From Hymenobacter aquaticus (lineage in GTDB: Bacteria > Bacteroidota > Bacteroidia > Cytophagales > Hymenobacteraceae): 64,000 nt of DNA. The stretch is from assembly GCF_004765605.1 (NCBI RefSeq), contig NZ_SRLC01000002.1, positions 682,001-746,000 of the forward strand, written 5' to 3'. The position numbers and the translations under genes were made by a program. The notes below the pieces were generated by a model. It worked only from the letters and a program-made list of their open reading frames with translations, made no database searches and had not been told where the DNA came from. How positions within the stretch are numbered: position 1 is the stretch's first letter; each line of letters starts with the position of its first letter. Positions 8,817-17,916 of this stretch are shown here, one piece after another.

Positions 8817-9581
8817 ATGTTCCCCTGTGTATCCCGCCTGGCTGCTACGCCTTTCCTCACCGGTACGCTGCTCGCCCTGCCGCTGCTGGGCTTCGGCCAG
8901 GAAACCAAGAAAGTAAAGACGTTTCTTTCGAACCCCCGGCGCACGGAGCTGTATTCGGTGCTCCAGTCCGATAAAACGGTGCGCCACGGCAGCTACCGCC
9001 TGCTCAATTTTCAGCACAACCCCATCGTTACGGGCCATTATACCCAGGGCGTGAAAGACAGCACCTGGACGCACTACGGCTGGAACGGCAAAAACCTCTT
9101 CACCAAAGGGGCCTACCAGGACGACCGGCGCGTGGGCGAGTGGGAGCTCTACAACGACAAGGGCGAGCTGCTCAGCAAGTACAATTTCACTACCCAGCAA
9201 CTGACCATTATCAAGCCCGCCACCGCGCCCGAGCCGAAGGCGCCGGTGGTGCGGCTGCTGCACCCCGCCCCCAACGGCCAGACCACCCCGGATGCCAACC
9301 CGTTCCTGCTGGCCGGCGACGCACTTGCCTACATGCTCAACATCCGCTACCCCAGTGCGGCCCTCCAGAAGCAGGTGACCGGGGTAGTCAAAATTGCCTT
9401 CACCATCGACCAGCACGGTCAGCCCTCCGACTACCACCTCACCCAGGGCATCGGCTCCGGCTGCGACGAAGAGGCCATGCGCGTCGTGAAAAGCTACCCC
9501 AACGACTGGCTGCCGGCGTATCTGGCGGGCCAGCCCGTGGCCGTGGAATACGAGGTGCCTGTGACGTTTACTATCCTGTAG
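8817..9581 (+). CDS. Secreted MORN-like/TonB C-terminal domain protein, paralogue 1
   Basis: 254 residues with a signal peptide ending near LLGFGQ. Residues ~45-130 hold YwqK/MORN-like antitoxin-type repeats (GHYTQGVKDSTWTHYGWNG, GAYQDDRRVGEWELYNDKGE). Residues ~170-254 are a TonB C-terminal domain (VTGVVKIAFTIDQHG, GCDEEAMRVV). With no transmembrane anchor for ExbB/ExbD contact beyond the signal, it is probably a periplasmic or exported protein using the TonB fold, as is frequent in Hymenobacter. The next gene is a close paralogue, and a third copy sits at 33044. Confidence 0.88.
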   Translation: MFPCVSRLAATPFLTGTLLALPLLGFGQETKKVKTFLSNPRRTELYSVLQSDKTVRHGSYRLLNFQHNPIVTGHYTQGVKDSTWTHYGWNGKNLFTKGAYQDDRRVGEWELYNDKGELLSKYNFTTQQLTIIKPATAPEPKAPVVRLLHPAPNGQTTPDANPFLLAGDALAYMLNIRYPSAALQKQVTGVVKIAFTIDQHGQPSDYHLTQGIGSGCDEEAMRVVKSYPNDWLPAYLAGQPVAVEYEVPVTFTIL

Positions 9582-9628
9582 CCAGGCGCACCGCGCCAGT
9601 GCTGATTACCTTCTTATTTCCTGCTACT

Positions 9629-10426
9629 ATGGCCCCCATGCCATTCCGCTTACCCCACCTGGCAGCTGCTTCGCTGTGGCTTGCTTTGCTGACAACGTCC
9701 CGGCCGGGCTTCGGCCAGGAAACCAGGAAAGTCACCAGTTACAGCACCACGCCCATTTCCAACGAGGTGTACTACGTGCTCAAATCCGATAAGGCGGTGA
9801 AGCACGGCCCCTACAGCCTGTACCGGGGCCGGCAGCTGGCTTTGGCCACGCAGGGGCACTACACCCAGGGCCGCAAAGACAGCATCTGGACTTCCTACGA
9901 CTGGAACGGCAGCACCGTGGTGGCCCGGGGGGCCTACCAAAACGACCAGCGGGCGGGCCTCTGGGAGTTTTTTACCAGCAAGGGCGAGCTGGAGCAGAAG
10001 TACGACTACGACGCCCGCCAGATGGTGTACCGGCGCCCCGGCAAAAACCGGAGTATGTCCGTCACGCTGCGCGAGCCTACCGCCGCCGGCCAGACCTGGC
10101 CCGACGTCGACCCGGTGTACATTGGGGGCTCCTCGGCCGTGCTCAGCCAGCTGCTGCTGCTGCGCTACCCGCCCGAGGCCATGCGCGGCGGCATCAGCGG
10201 CACAGTGCAGGTCGCCTTCACCATTGGCAAAGACGGCACCGCCGCCAACTACCGCGTGAGCCAGGGCATTGGCGGCGGCTGCGACGAAGAAGCCCTGCGG
10301 GTGGTGCAGAGCATGGCCAACGGCTGGGTGCCGGCCCAGCTGGCGGGGCAGCCCGTGGCCGTCGAGTGCGAGTTTCCGGTGAAGTTTAGCCTGCAAAAGC
10401 CCGTGACGACGCCCGCCCGGCCGTAG
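9629..10426 (+). CDS. Secreted MORN-like/TonB C-terminal domain protein, paralogue 2
   Basis: 265 residues from the ATG at 9629 (an ATG at 9638 is also possible). Same architecture as the gene upstream: signal peptide ending RPGFGQ, YwqK-like repeats (KHGPYSLYRG, GHYTQGRKDSIWTSYDWNG, GAYQNDQRAGLWEFF), and a TonB C-terminal domain (ISGTVQVAFTIGKDG, GGCDEEALRVVQ). It lies 47 bases after paralogue 1 and is probably a tandem duplicate in the same transcript. Ends at a strong bidirectional terminator. Confidence 0.88.
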   Translation: MAPMPFRLPHLAAASLWLALLTTSRPGFGQETRKVTSYSTTPISNEVYYVLKSDKAVKHGPYSLYRGRQLALATQGHYTQGRKDSIWTSYDWNGSTVVARGAYQNDQRAGLWEFFTSKGELEQKYDYDARQMVYRRPGKNRSMSVTLREPTAAGQTWPDVDPVYIGGSSAVLSQLLLLRYPPEAMRGGISGTVQVAFTIGKDGTAANYRVSQGIGGGCDEEALRVVQSMANGWVPAQLAGQPVAVECEFPVKFSLQKPVTTPARP

Positions 10427-10445
10427 CGGTGGTCTGCCTAAGAAA

Positions 10446-10485
10446 ACGGAAAGAGCCTGCTCCATTTGGGGCAGGCTCTTTCCGT
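10446..10485. terminator. Bidirectional hairpin terminator
   Basis: A perfect 15-bp stem (ACGGAAAGAGCCTGC at 10446-10460 with its complement at 10471-10485) between the convergent TonB-like and dipeptidase genes. Confidence 0.8.
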
Positions 10486-10505
10486 AAGGGCGCCGTGGGC
10501 AGGGC

Positions 10506-11765
10506 TTATTTCTTCACCGGGGCGGCCGCGCGCAGCTTTTCGGCCGCCTTCAGCACCCGGAAAAAGTTGCCGCTCCAGATCTTGTAGATGTCTTTGTCCG
10601 AGTAGCCGCGCTTCACCAGCTCCAGGGTCAGGTTGGGCAGCTCGCCCACGTCGGCCAGGCCCGCCAGGCGGGAGCCGCCGTCGAAGTCGGAGCCAATGCC
10701 CACGTGGTCGATGCCGGCAATCTTGACGATGTGGTCAATCTGGTTTACCGCGTCCTGCACCGAGGCCAGCGCCACCGGGAATTTCGCGTTGAGCTGTTCC
10801 TCCTCGGCCAGGGCCTGCTGCTGCTCGGCGGCGGGCAAGGCGTACACGTTCAGGAAGTTCTTGATTTTCCACTTCGTGAAAAAAGCCTGCTCGGCGTTCA
10901 GGCGCTCAGCCGTTTTGAGCTCGGTTTTCACGTAGGGGCTGTACAGGTTCACCTGCACCACGCCCTGGTTGCGGGCCAGCGCCCGCAGCATGTCGTCGCT
11001 CAGGTTGCGGGGCGTTTCGGCCAGGGCCCGGCTGCTGGAGTGGGAGGCAATAACGGGCGCTTTGCTCAGGCGCAGCACGTCGTAGAACGTCGAGTCGGAG
11101 GCGTGCGACACGTCGATGAGCATGCCCAGGCGGTTCATTTCCACCACGGCCTGCTTCCCAAAGGCGCTGAGGCCCTGGTGCTCGGGGCCGTTAGGGTCGG
11201 TAGCCGAGTCGCAGAGGTCGTTGTTGGAAGAGTGGCACAGGGTCAGGTAGCGCACGCCCAGATCGTAGAACGACTTGAGCAGCCCCAGGTCCTGCCCGAT
11301 GGGGTAGCCGTTTTCCATGCCGATGAACACGGCCCGCTTGCCCACCCGCCGAATCTGCAGGGCTTGCTCTTCGGTCGTGGCCAGGTCCAGCTGGGCAGAG
11401 TGCGTCTGAATGGTAGTGCGGATGGCGTTGAAAATCAGCAGTGCTTCCTGCTTGGCGGCGGCGTTGCCTTCCGGCGTGCGCGGCCCCTGCCCCATATATA
11501 CCGCCCAGAAGGCCCCATCGAGGCCCCCGCGCTGCATTTTGGGAATATCTACCTGGGCTTCCTGCGCGCTGTGGTCCTTGCTGATGTCGAAGCCCGGCTT
11601 CACCAGGTTGATGGGCGTGTCTTCGTGCGAGTCCAGGACAAAGGCCTGGTTATGAATGGCGTTGGCTTTGGCCGTGAGGGCCGCATCGGCTTTCTGGGCC
11701 CAGGCGGCCACCGGGGTCAGCAGGGCCAGGGCCAGCGGGAGCGCACGGAAGGAAGAATTTTGCAT
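10506..11765 (-). CDS. Membrane dipeptidase (peptidase family M19)
   Basis: 419 residues with a signal peptide (ATG at 11765, cleavage near AAWAQ). The zinc-site motifs of renal-dipeptidase-like enzymes are present: DSHEDTP (His47, Asp49), the bridging Glu region MENGYPIGQ, LCHSSNN, DVSHASD, ASHSSSRAL and HVGIGSDFDGG near the C-terminus. It hydrolyses dipeptides, probably in the periplasm. Spacing to neighbours suggests a single-gene unit. The HEDT form of the first motif differs slightly from the more usual DGHND but keeps both ligands. Confidence 0.95.
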   Translation of the reverse strand: MQNSSFRALPLALALLTPVAAWAQKADAALTAKANAIHNQAFVLDSHEDTPINLVKPGFDISKDHSAQEAQVDIPKMQRGGLDGAFWAVYMGQGPRTPEGNAAAKQEALLIFNAIRTTIQTHSAQLDLATTEEQALQIRRVGKRAVFIGMENGYPIGQDLGLLKSFYDLGVRYLTLCHSSNNDLCDSATDPNGPEHQGLSAFGKQAVVEMNRLGMLIDVSHASDSTFYDVLRLSKAPVIASHSSSRALAETPRNLSDDMLRALARNQGVVQVNLYSPYVKTELKTAERLNAEQAFFTKWKIKNFLNVYALPAAEQQQALAEEEQLNAKFPVALASVQDAVNQIDHIVKIAGIDHVGIGSDFDGGSRLAGLADVGELPNLTLELVKRGYSDKDIYKIWSGNFFRVLKAAEKLRAAAPVKK

Positions 11766-12035
11766 AAAATCAGGTCGGCGGATAAAGCCGCCCCGCAAAA
11801 ATACTTAATAGCCGGCAGGTTATAGTCGGCATGCCGAATTTATTGCAACTCTCAATAAATTCAATATTCTGATAAGCAATAGTTTGCGTGATAAAAATAA
11901 TTCTGCATGCCTACTATATTACAGCCGGCTTCTTGACTGGCTGAGCTGGCGCGGTTGGTATAAAGTTGGGGTCGTTATGACTTTTTAAAGGCCCGCTATG
12001 GAAGTCGGCTCCGAGGGCAACGGGAAGCAGGGCAA
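11766..12035. other. Intergenic region, no gene seen
   Basis: Upstream region of the dipeptidase gene (minus strand). Bases ~11810-11930 are clearly AT-rich compared with the flanks and probably hold its promoter. I see no RNA gene, repeat or reading frame with support. Confidence 0.5.
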
Positions 12036-12063
12036 CAAAAAACGCCCGGTACGACCGGGCGTT
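12036..12063 (-). terminator. Intrinsic terminator of the repeat-protein gene
   Basis: AACGCCCGGT (12041-12050) pairs with ACCGGGCGTT (12054-12063); the A run at 12037-12042 becomes a T run on the minus strand. Confidence 0.85.
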
Positions 12064-12088
12064 TTCTTAGTAGTTGCCGACGGCTGAC

Positions 12089-12616
12089 TTAGCGCATGCC
12101 ACCCGTGGTACGGCCACTGGTCGAGGTGCCGCTGGTGCTGGAGCCGCTGCGGCCCTTGGTACGGGTGCTGCCCGACGTGGTCGAGCTTTTACGGCTGCCC
12201 GAGCGCCCGGACGCAGTGGTGCGGCCCGACGTAGTACCCGAGGTGGTCCCACTGGTCATGGTGCCCGAGCCGGCGCCGGAAGTCGTGCCGCTGGTCATGG
12301 TACCGGAGCTCGCCGTAGTACCCGACGTCATGGTGCCCGAGGTGGTGCCTGATGTCATGGTGCCGGAAGTCGTGCCGCTGGTCATGGTGCCACTGGTCAT
12401 CGAGCCGGAAGTCATGGTCCCAGAAGTCATAGTGCCCGAGGTGGTGCCGCTGGTCATAGTGCCGGTGGTGGTGCCGCTCGTCATGGAGCCGGAGGTGGTG
12501 CCGCTCGTCATGGAGCCGGAAGTAGAACCGCTGGTGGAAGTGCCGGAAGTGGTCTGGGCTTTGGCGGTAGCCATGCTGGCAGCCACAACGGCTACCATTA
12601 ACAATACCTTTTTCAT
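12089..12616 (-). CDS. Secreted low-complexity Thr/Ser/Gly repeat protein
   Basis: 175 residues. A clear signal peptide (MKKVLLMVAVVAASMATAKA) is followed by about 110 residues built almost only from the units MTSGT, MTSGS and TTSGT, then a basic tail (GRSGSRKSSTTSGSTRTKGR and ending RTTGGMR). No fold is recognisable. A complementary frame is also open but lacks a signal, so the minus strand is taken as coding. The gene has its own terminator. A role in the cell envelope, as a linker or as a target of O-glycosylation on Thr/Ser is conceivable, but nothing in the sequence proves it. Confidence 0.8.
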   Translation of the reverse strand: MKKVLLMVAVVAASMATAKAQTTSGTSTSGSTSGSMTSGTTSGSMTSGTTTGTMTSGTTSGTMTSGTMTSGSMTSGTMTSGTTSGTMTSGTTSGTMTSGTTASSGTMTSGTTSGAGSGTMTSGTTSGTTSGRTTASGRSGSRKSSTTSGSTRTKGRSGSSTSGTSTSGRTTGGMR

Positions 12617-13037
12617 AAAACTAACGGGTTGGGTGAAAGAAGTTTAAGGCGTTTAGGGCTTGTGTTTCAGGGTATTACGGGTAGTAATACGATGGTGTTC
12701 TAAAATACTTGCCTGGCAACGCCAAACTGGCTCAGCATCAATCCGTTGTTTTTAGCCCGCAGTTGCGCTTGACGGGTAACACGGTTTAGCTTGTTTCGCA
12801 ACAACCTGAACCGTAAGCTAATTGGTAAGGAAAACGGCCGCCCGGGGCCGGTTCATGCGTTTTTGGCGCGCAGAGCCCGGGCCATGCAGTGCGCGGCAGG
12901 AGCGGCGCCGACGGTCGGGCGAAGCGAATATTTGGGCTGAAATGCTTGGCTTTCCGCCCGAATATCTGCTTCGCCACCGCACTCAGCTGCCCGCTACGCT
13001 ACTGGCGCGCCCAGTTACTGAACCAGTACCGAAGCGC
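12617..13037. other. Intergenic region with an imperfect inverted repeat, no gene seen
   Basis: Contains the upstream region of the repeat-protein gene. An imperfect inverted repeat spans 12917-12975 (GGGCGAAGCGAATATTTGGG against CCCGAATATCTGCTTCGCC, loop about 20 bases). It could be a terminator-like structure or a dispersed element. Short open frames here show no coding signs. Confidence 0.5.
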
Positions 13038-13463
13038 CTATTGTGCCGCACCGGGCTTGTCGTAGTTAAACATCCAGTCGATGCCGAACTGGTCGGTGAG
13101 CATCCCGAATTTGGCGCCCCAGAACGTGTCGTCCAGGGCCATGGTCACGTGGCCACCTGCGCCCAGGGCGTTGAACAATCGGGTGATTTCCTCGTCGCTG
13201 TGGCAGTTGATGGACAAGGAAACCATCGAGCCTTTGGTCACGGGCTGGGTGCCGGTATCGGAAGCCATCAGCAGCAGGCTACCATTGCTGAGCACGGCGT
13301 GCATAACGCCATCCTGGGCTTCGGCGGGCACGTGTTCGGCGGCGGGCGTGCCGGCAAAGGTCTGCACCTGCAAATCGCCGCCCAGGCACTGCTGGTAGAA
13401 GGTCATGGCGGCCCGGCAGTTGCCGTTGAAGGTGAGGTAGGGAGTGAGGGGGGAGGTAGACAT
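13038..13463 (-). CDS. VOC family protein, PhnB-like
   Basis: 141 residues from the ATG at 13463. It begins SPLTPYLTFNGNCRAAMTFYQQCLGG, the hallmark of the PhnB/3-demethylubiquinone methyltransferase-like branch of the vicinal-oxygen-chelate superfamily, with VMHAVLSNGSLLLMASD and a C-terminal DTFWGAKFGMLTDQFGIDWM. These small cytoplasmic proteins act as dimers; exact reactions are mostly unknown. The frame runs further upstream but without a plausible start. It is divergent from the DJ-1/AraC regulator gene 193 bases away. Confidence 0.92.
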   Translation of the reverse strand: MSTSPLTPYLTFNGNCRAAMTFYQQCLGGDLQVQTFAGTPAAEHVPAEAQDGVMHAVLSNGSLLLMASDTGTQPVTKGSMVSLSINCHSDEEITRLFNALGAGGHVTMALDDTFWGAKFGMLTDQFGIDWMFNYDKPGAAQ

Positions 13464-13656
13464 GGAAAATGAATATGGTGGGTGAAAGATATTTCTGGGG
13501 AAAGCGGCCGGTTTTACTGCTAATATTTGTAGTATTGCTGGCCGCTTTCGGAAACCTTGTGCCAGCAAAATTAGTAATAGCCAGGGCCTATATAGGGGTG
13601 AATTCCGACGAATAGCGGGTTGATTGCGACACCATGTCCCACTAGCACGAACGATC

Positions 13657-14637
13657 ATGAAAAACATTGCCATCCTGGTTCCCCAAGGGGCCGTTCTGGG
13701 CAGCATCGAAGGCCCACGCCTGGTTTTTTCGGAGGTAAATGCCCTGCTGCGGCGCATGGGCAAGTCGCCGCTATTCGCTATTCAGCTGGTGGGCCTCGCG
13801 CACGAAACGCCGGTGTGCGGCGGCCTCTACTCGGTGTATACCCCGCTGCTGACTACCGACGTGCCTACTCCCGACCTGGTAATCATCCCGGCGGTGGATG
13901 GCGACCCGGCCCAGGCCCTGGAAGCCAACCGCGACTTTCTGCCCTGGATAACGGCCCAGTACCACGCCGGGGCCGAAGTAGCCTCGCTGTGCCTGGGGGC
14001 TTTTCTGCTGGCCGCCACCGGCCTGCTCGACGGGCGGCACTGCACCACCCACTGGGCCGCCGCCCACGACTTCCGCCGGATGTTTCCGGCCGTGGAGCTG
14101 GTCGAGGATCAGGTGATTACCGATGAGCACGGCATTTACTCCAGCGGCGGCGCTTTTTCCTACCTGAACCTGGTGCTGTACCTGGTGGAAAAGTACGCGG
14201 GCCGGGAAATGGCCGTGGTATGCGCCAAGGTCTTCCAGATTGATATTGAGCGGGTTAGTCAGTCGGCCTTTATCATGTTCAACGGGCAGAAGGAGCACGG
14301 CGACGAGCCCATCAAACGGGCCCAGAACTACATTGAGGACCACTACCAGGATAAAATAACGGTGGAGCAGCTGGCCGACATGCTGGCCCTGGGCCGCCGC
14401 AACCTGGAGCGGCGCTTCAAGAAGGCGACGTCCAACTCGGTGGTCGAATACATTCAGCGGGTGAAGATTGAGGCGGCCAAAAACAGCCTCGAATCGTCGC
14501 GGGAAAACGTGAACGAGGTAATGTACCAGGTGGGCTACACCGACCCCAAAGCGTTTCGTAGTACTTTTAAGCGCCTGACGGGCTTGTCGCCGAAGCAGTA
14601 CCGCACCAAGTACAACCGCGCCCTGGCCGCCGTCTGA
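13657..14637 (+). CDS. GlxA-type transcriptional regulator (DJ-1/PfpI domain plus AraC HTH)
   Basis: 326 residues. Residues ~1-190 are a DJ-1/PfpI-like domain with the nucleophile-elbow region ASLCLGAFLLAATGLLDG (Cys112) and a conserved THWAAAHDF. Residues ~225-320 are an AraC/XylS helix-turn-helix pair (ITVEQLADMLALGRRNLERRFKK and VNEVMYQVGYTDPKAFRSTFKRLTG, quoted in part). GlxA-type regulators sense small metabolites. The divergent VOC gene upstream is a possible target. The ATG at 13657 gives the usual MKNIAILVPQGA opening. Confidence 0.93.
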   Translation: MKNIAILVPQGAVLGSIEGPRLVFSEVNALLRRMGKSPLFAIQLVGLAHETPVCGGLYSVYTPLLTTDVPTPDLVIIPAVDGDPAQALEANRDFLPWITAQYHAGAEVASLCLGAFLLAATGLLDGRHCTTHWAAAHDFRRMFPAVELVEDQVITDEHGIYSSGGAFSYLNLVLYLVEKYAGREMAVVCAKVFQIDIERVSQSAFIMFNGQKEHGDEPIKRAQNYIEDHYQDKITVEQLADMLALGRRNLERRFKKATSNSVVEYIQRVKIEAAKNSLESSRENVNEVMYQVGYTDPKAFRSTFKRLTGLSPKQYRTKYNRALAAV

Positions 14638-14698
14638 TTTTTCCGCGCCCTGGCCCCTGAACCGGCCGGCCGATGTACTTCTAACTTTTGCCGCCGGT

Positions 14699-15682
14699 AT
14701 GGAGTGGTTACGCGTTTCGGAAATCGGGTTGCAGGAGCGGGGCAACCCGGTGTTGCAGCACATCAGCTTCGGGCAACGGCAGTTTCAGAAGCTGGCCATT
14801 GCGGGCGAAACCGGGGCCGGCAAAAGCACCCTGCTCCAGATTATTGCCGGCCTGACCCAGCCCACGGCCGGCACGGTGCACTTCGAAAACCGCCGCGTAA
14901 AGGGCCCCACCGAAGTGCTGATTCCGGGTCACCCGGGCATTGCCTACCTCTCGCAGCACTACGAGCTGCCCCATTCCCTGCGCGTCGAGCAGGTGCTGCG
15001 CTACGCCGATAAGCTGGCCCCCGGGGCCGCCGAGCAGCTGTACGCCGTCTGCCGCATCGGGCACCTGAGCACGCGCCGCACCGACCAGCTGTCGGGCGGG
15101 GAGCGGCAGCGCATTGCCCTAGCCCGTCTGCTGCTGGCCTCGCCCCGCCTGCTGCTGCTCGACGAGCCCTACTCCAACCTGGACCGCGTGCACCGGCAGG
15201 TGCTCAAGTCCGTGATTCACGACATCGGCGCGCAGCTGGGCATCACCTGCCTGCTGATTTCGCACGACCCGGCCGATACGCTTTCCTGGGCCGATGAAAT
15301 CCTGGTGCTGCGGCAGGGGCAGCTGGTGCAGCGCGGCACCCCCACCCAGATTTACCGGCAGCCCGTGGACGAGTACACCGCCGGCCTGTTTGGCGACTAC
15401 AACCTGCTCACGGGCAAGCTGGCCGCGGCCCTGGTAGCCGCCGCCGGCACGCCCAAGCGGCGACGCCCGTTGCTGGTGCGGCCCGAAAGCTTCCGGCTTT
15501 CGGCCGCCACCGGCCATTCCATTGTCGGCGCGGTGCGGGAAGTGCGGTTTTTTGGCAGCTACTCCGAAGTGCAGGTGCATGTGCTGGGCACCGACATCAC
15601 CGTCCGAACTTCGGAAACCGGGGCGGCACCCGGGCAGGCGGTGGCCGTTGCGGTGGGCCCCGACGACCTGTGGTACCTGTAA
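14699..15682 (+). CDS. ABC transporter ATP-binding protein (MalK/PotA-like with TOBE region)
   Basis: 327 residues. Walker A is GETGAGKST (36-44), the Q-loop region is AYLSQHYELP, the signature is LSGGERQRIALARLLL, Walker B is LLLLDEPYSNLD and the H-loop is LLISHDPADTL. The last ~90 residues (LLVRPESFRL, GAVREVRFFGSYSEVQV) look like a TOBE domain, which points to an importer of sugars, polyamines, sulfate or iron. No permease or binding protein is adjacent, so the partner membrane subunits must be elsewhere. Confidence 0.9.
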   Translation: MEWLRVSEIGLQERGNPVLQHISFGQRQFQKLAIAGETGAGKSTLLQIIAGLTQPTAGTVHFENRRVKGPTEVLIPGHPGIAYLSQHYELPHSLRVEQVLRYADKLAPGAAEQLYAVCRIGHLSTRRTDQLSGGERQRIALARLLLASPRLLLLDEPYSNLDRVHRQVLKSVIHDIGAQLGITCLLISHDPADTLSWADEILVLRQGQLVQRGTPTQIYRQPVDEYTAGLFGDYNLLTGKLAAALVAAAGTPKRRRPLLVRPESFRLSAATGHSIVGAVREVRFFGSYSEVQVHVLGTDITVRTSETGAAPGQAVAVAVGPDDLWYL

Positions 15683-15817
15683 ATGCCGCCGCCCGTGAGC
15701 AGGAGCGGGGGCGGGCCAGCCTTTGGCCGGACTGAAATATCTGTCTAATAAAATATTTATCTTCCTCGTCGGAAGCCGCAACGCCGCAGTTTCCCGGGCC
15801 GCCGGAGGGCCCCTCGT

Positions 15818-17449
15818 ATGAAACAGGTAGTGCTGAGCGTGGGAATAGTGCTGGGACTGGGACTCGGGGTAAGCGCCCAAACGGGGCCGCCGCCCGATAT
15901 GGTGCTGCTCAACGGGCAGGTGTTCACGGCCGATGCGGCCCACCCCACGGCCCAGGCCCTGGCCATTCGGGGGGAGCGGATAGTGGCCGTGGGCACCACG
16001 GCCGAAATAACCCGGCTGGCCGGCCCCGGCACGCGGCGTATTGATGTGCGGGGGCGCGTCGTCACGCCCGGCTTCAACGACGCCCACAATCATTTCGGCG
16101 CGTGGCCGGCCGGCGTGCAGCTGCAGTTCAAAACAATGGAGCCGACCTGGGCGGAAACCCAGGACGCTATTCGGGAAGCGGTGCGGAAAGCGCCGCCGGG
16201 CACCTGGATTTTTGGCAGCGTGGGTGCTACCGTGGTGCTCGATACGCTCGTGAACCGGGCGGCGCTGGATGGGCTGGCCCCCAATCACCCCGTGCTGCTG
16301 AGTGCCTACTACGGGCATTTGCGCATCATCAATGGTAAAGCCATGCCCCTGCTGCGCATTGGGGCCGAGCAGCCCGACCCGCTGGGCGGCACGTTTGAGC
16401 GGGTGCGGGGCACGCGCCAGATCAACGGCCGGCTGCGGGAGTACGCCGAGTGGGAGTCCGACAAGCTGCTGCTGGCCCAGGTGCCCGACTCGGCCGTTAT
16501 CCGGGAGCTGCGGCAGCTGGCGGCCCAGGCGGCGGGCTTCGGCATTACCACCGTGCAGTTGTTTACCACCATGCCCATGGCCCGCTTTGCCCGCTTGGCG
16601 CAGCAAGCCGATCTGCCGTTGCGGGTGCACGCCCGCCCGTTTGGCACTACCACGGCCCGGGGGCGCGAAACCACCGAGCAGCGCCAACTGAGCAAGCTGC
16701 CCAGCTATGGCCCCAAAGTGCGGGTGAGCGGCCTGAAATGGGTGCTGGATGCCACGCCCTACGAGCGGGGCGCGGCCCTGCGCTACGATTACCTCGACCA
16801 GCCCGGGTGGCGCGGACAGCTCAACTTCAGTGCGGCCGAAGTAGCCAAGATGGTGCAGGAAGGCCTGAGCTGGCAGCAGCCCCTGCTGTTTCACTGCGCT
16901 GGCGACCGGTCGGCGGAGCTGGTGCTGAGCACGCTGGAAAGCTACGGTACCAAGGTGAGCTGGCCGGCCCAGCGCGTGCGCATCGAGCACGGCGACGGAG
17001 TAATTGAGGACCTGCTGCCGCGGGCCAAAAAGCTGGGCGTGGTCGTGGTGCAAAACCCCGCGCACTTTACCGAGCCCGCGCTGTTTCACCGGCGCTGGAA
17101 AACCACCATGCAGCCGCTCCGCTCCCTGCTGACGGCCGGCGTGCCGCTGGCCCTCGGCTCGGATGGCCCGCTGAACCCGTTTCTGAACATCATGCTGGCC
17201 AGCCTCGCACCTTCTAACCCGGCCGAGGCCATTACCCGCCAGCAGGCCGTGCAGGCCTACACCACCGGCTCCGCCTTTGCCGAGTTTGCGGAAAAAGACA
17301 AGGGCACTATTGCGGTGGGCAAGCTGGCCGATGTGGCCGTGTTATCACAGGATATTTTCGTCGTGCCGCCGCCCGAGCTGCCCCGCACTACCAGCGTGCT
17401 GACCATTCTGGGAGGCAAGGTGGTGCACGATGCCGGGGCGCTGAAGTAG
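15818..17449 (+). CDS. Secreted amidohydrolase, YtcJ-like (amidohydrolase 3 family)
   Basis: 543 residues with a signal peptide (MKQVVLSVGIVLGLGLGVSA). It opens with the urease-like barrel DMVLLNGQVFTAD and the metal-binding FNDAHNHFG (His90, His92). Later ligands are likely in LLFHCAGDRSAE, RIEHGDGV and LALGSDGPLNPF. The C-terminus (TIAVGKLADVAVLSQDIF) is the usual closing strand set. Members hydrolyse N-substituted amides or amidines, but the YtcJ branch is poorly characterised. Export to the periplasm is typical for Bacteroidota versions. Confidence 0.93.
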   Translation: MKQVVLSVGIVLGLGLGVSAQTGPPPDMVLLNGQVFTADAAHPTAQALAIRGERIVAVGTTAEITRLAGPGTRRIDVRGRVVTPGFNDAHNHFGAWPAGVQLQFKTMEPTWAETQDAIREAVRKAPPGTWIFGSVGATVVLDTLVNRAALDGLAPNHPVLLSAYYGHLRIINGKAMPLLRIGAEQPDPLGGTFERVRGTRQINGRLREYAEWESDKLLLAQVPDSAVIRELRQLAAQAAGFGITTVQLFTTMPMARFARLAQQADLPLRVHARPFGTTTARGRETTEQRQLSKLPSYGPKVRVSGLKWVLDATPYERGAALRYDYLDQPGWRGQLNFSAAEVAKMVQEGLSWQQPLLFHCAGDRSAELVLSTLESYGTKVSWPAQRVRIEHGDGVIEDLLPRAKKLGVVVVQNPAHFTEPALFHRRWKTTMQPLRSLLTAGVPLALGSDGPLNPFLNIMLASLAPSNPAEAITRQQAVQAYTTGSAFAEFAEKDKGTIAVGKLADVAVLSQDIFVVPPPELPRTTSVLTILGGKVVHDAGALK

Positions 17450-17478
17450 GTTGGGTAGCACTGCGGCACCCTGCGCAC

Positions 17479-17916
17479 TCAGCGCGAATAGGTGCATTTT
17501 ACCGTGGTGCGGCCACCGTCTCCCAGCGCGTACGAAAGGCGCGTAGTGAGGCGATGAGCCCGCACCTCGAGTAGGGAGTAGAAAGTATCAACCGCCTGAG
17601 CTCCTGCGTAGTGGCGCAAAACGATGGTGCTGTCGGTGGGGCGGGTGTAGCTGTAGTGCTCCCGAAAACCAGTGGTATGGGTGAACGTCCAGGTTGTATC
17701 GGCTATTTCGAGGTGGTTGTCGGGGCGGGAAAGGACGTCCGTGACTTCCTGCGAAACACCTGCAGCATCGGTTGTCTTCACCGTTTGCTTGTCGAGCTTC
17801 CAGACGCCGCGCAACTCGGCCGGCTCAGCATCGGCAGCGTCTTTTGTACAGGCGCTGAGCAGCACCAGAAAACCGAGCGGAACAAGGGCCAGCCGGCGAA
17901 CGGGAAGGAGGAACAT
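17479..17916 (-). CDS. Small lipoprotein, lipocalin-like
   Basis: 145 residues with a lipobox LLSAC (Cys23), so probably anchored to a membrane. The mature part starts LRGVWKLDKQTV and has several short strands (TTWTFTHTTGFREHYSY, DSTIVLRHY, TTVKCTYSR), the pattern of Bacteroidota lipocalin-like lipoproteins. No binding partner can be named. Convergent with the amidohydrolase gene, only 29 bases apart. Confidence 0.8.
   Translation of the reverse strand: MFLLPVRRLALVPLGFLVLLSACTKDAADAEPAELRGVWKLDKQTVKTTDAAGVSQEVTDVLSRPDNHLEIADTTWTFTHTTGFREHYSYTRPTDSTIVLRHYAGAQAVDTFYSLLEVRAHRLTTRLSYALGDGGRTTVKCTYSR

Noticed and set aside
12096-12647. Long plus-strand frame opposite the Thr/Ser/Gly repeat protein
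   Set aside because: It lacks a signal or start context and is the complement of a repetitive coding sequence.
12786-12977. Possible 63-residue minus-strand protein
   Set aside because: No signal, domain or start support, and it covers an inverted repeat.
15119-17089. 656-codon minus-strand frame
   Set aside because: Antisense shadow of the ABC ATPase and amidohydrolase genes.
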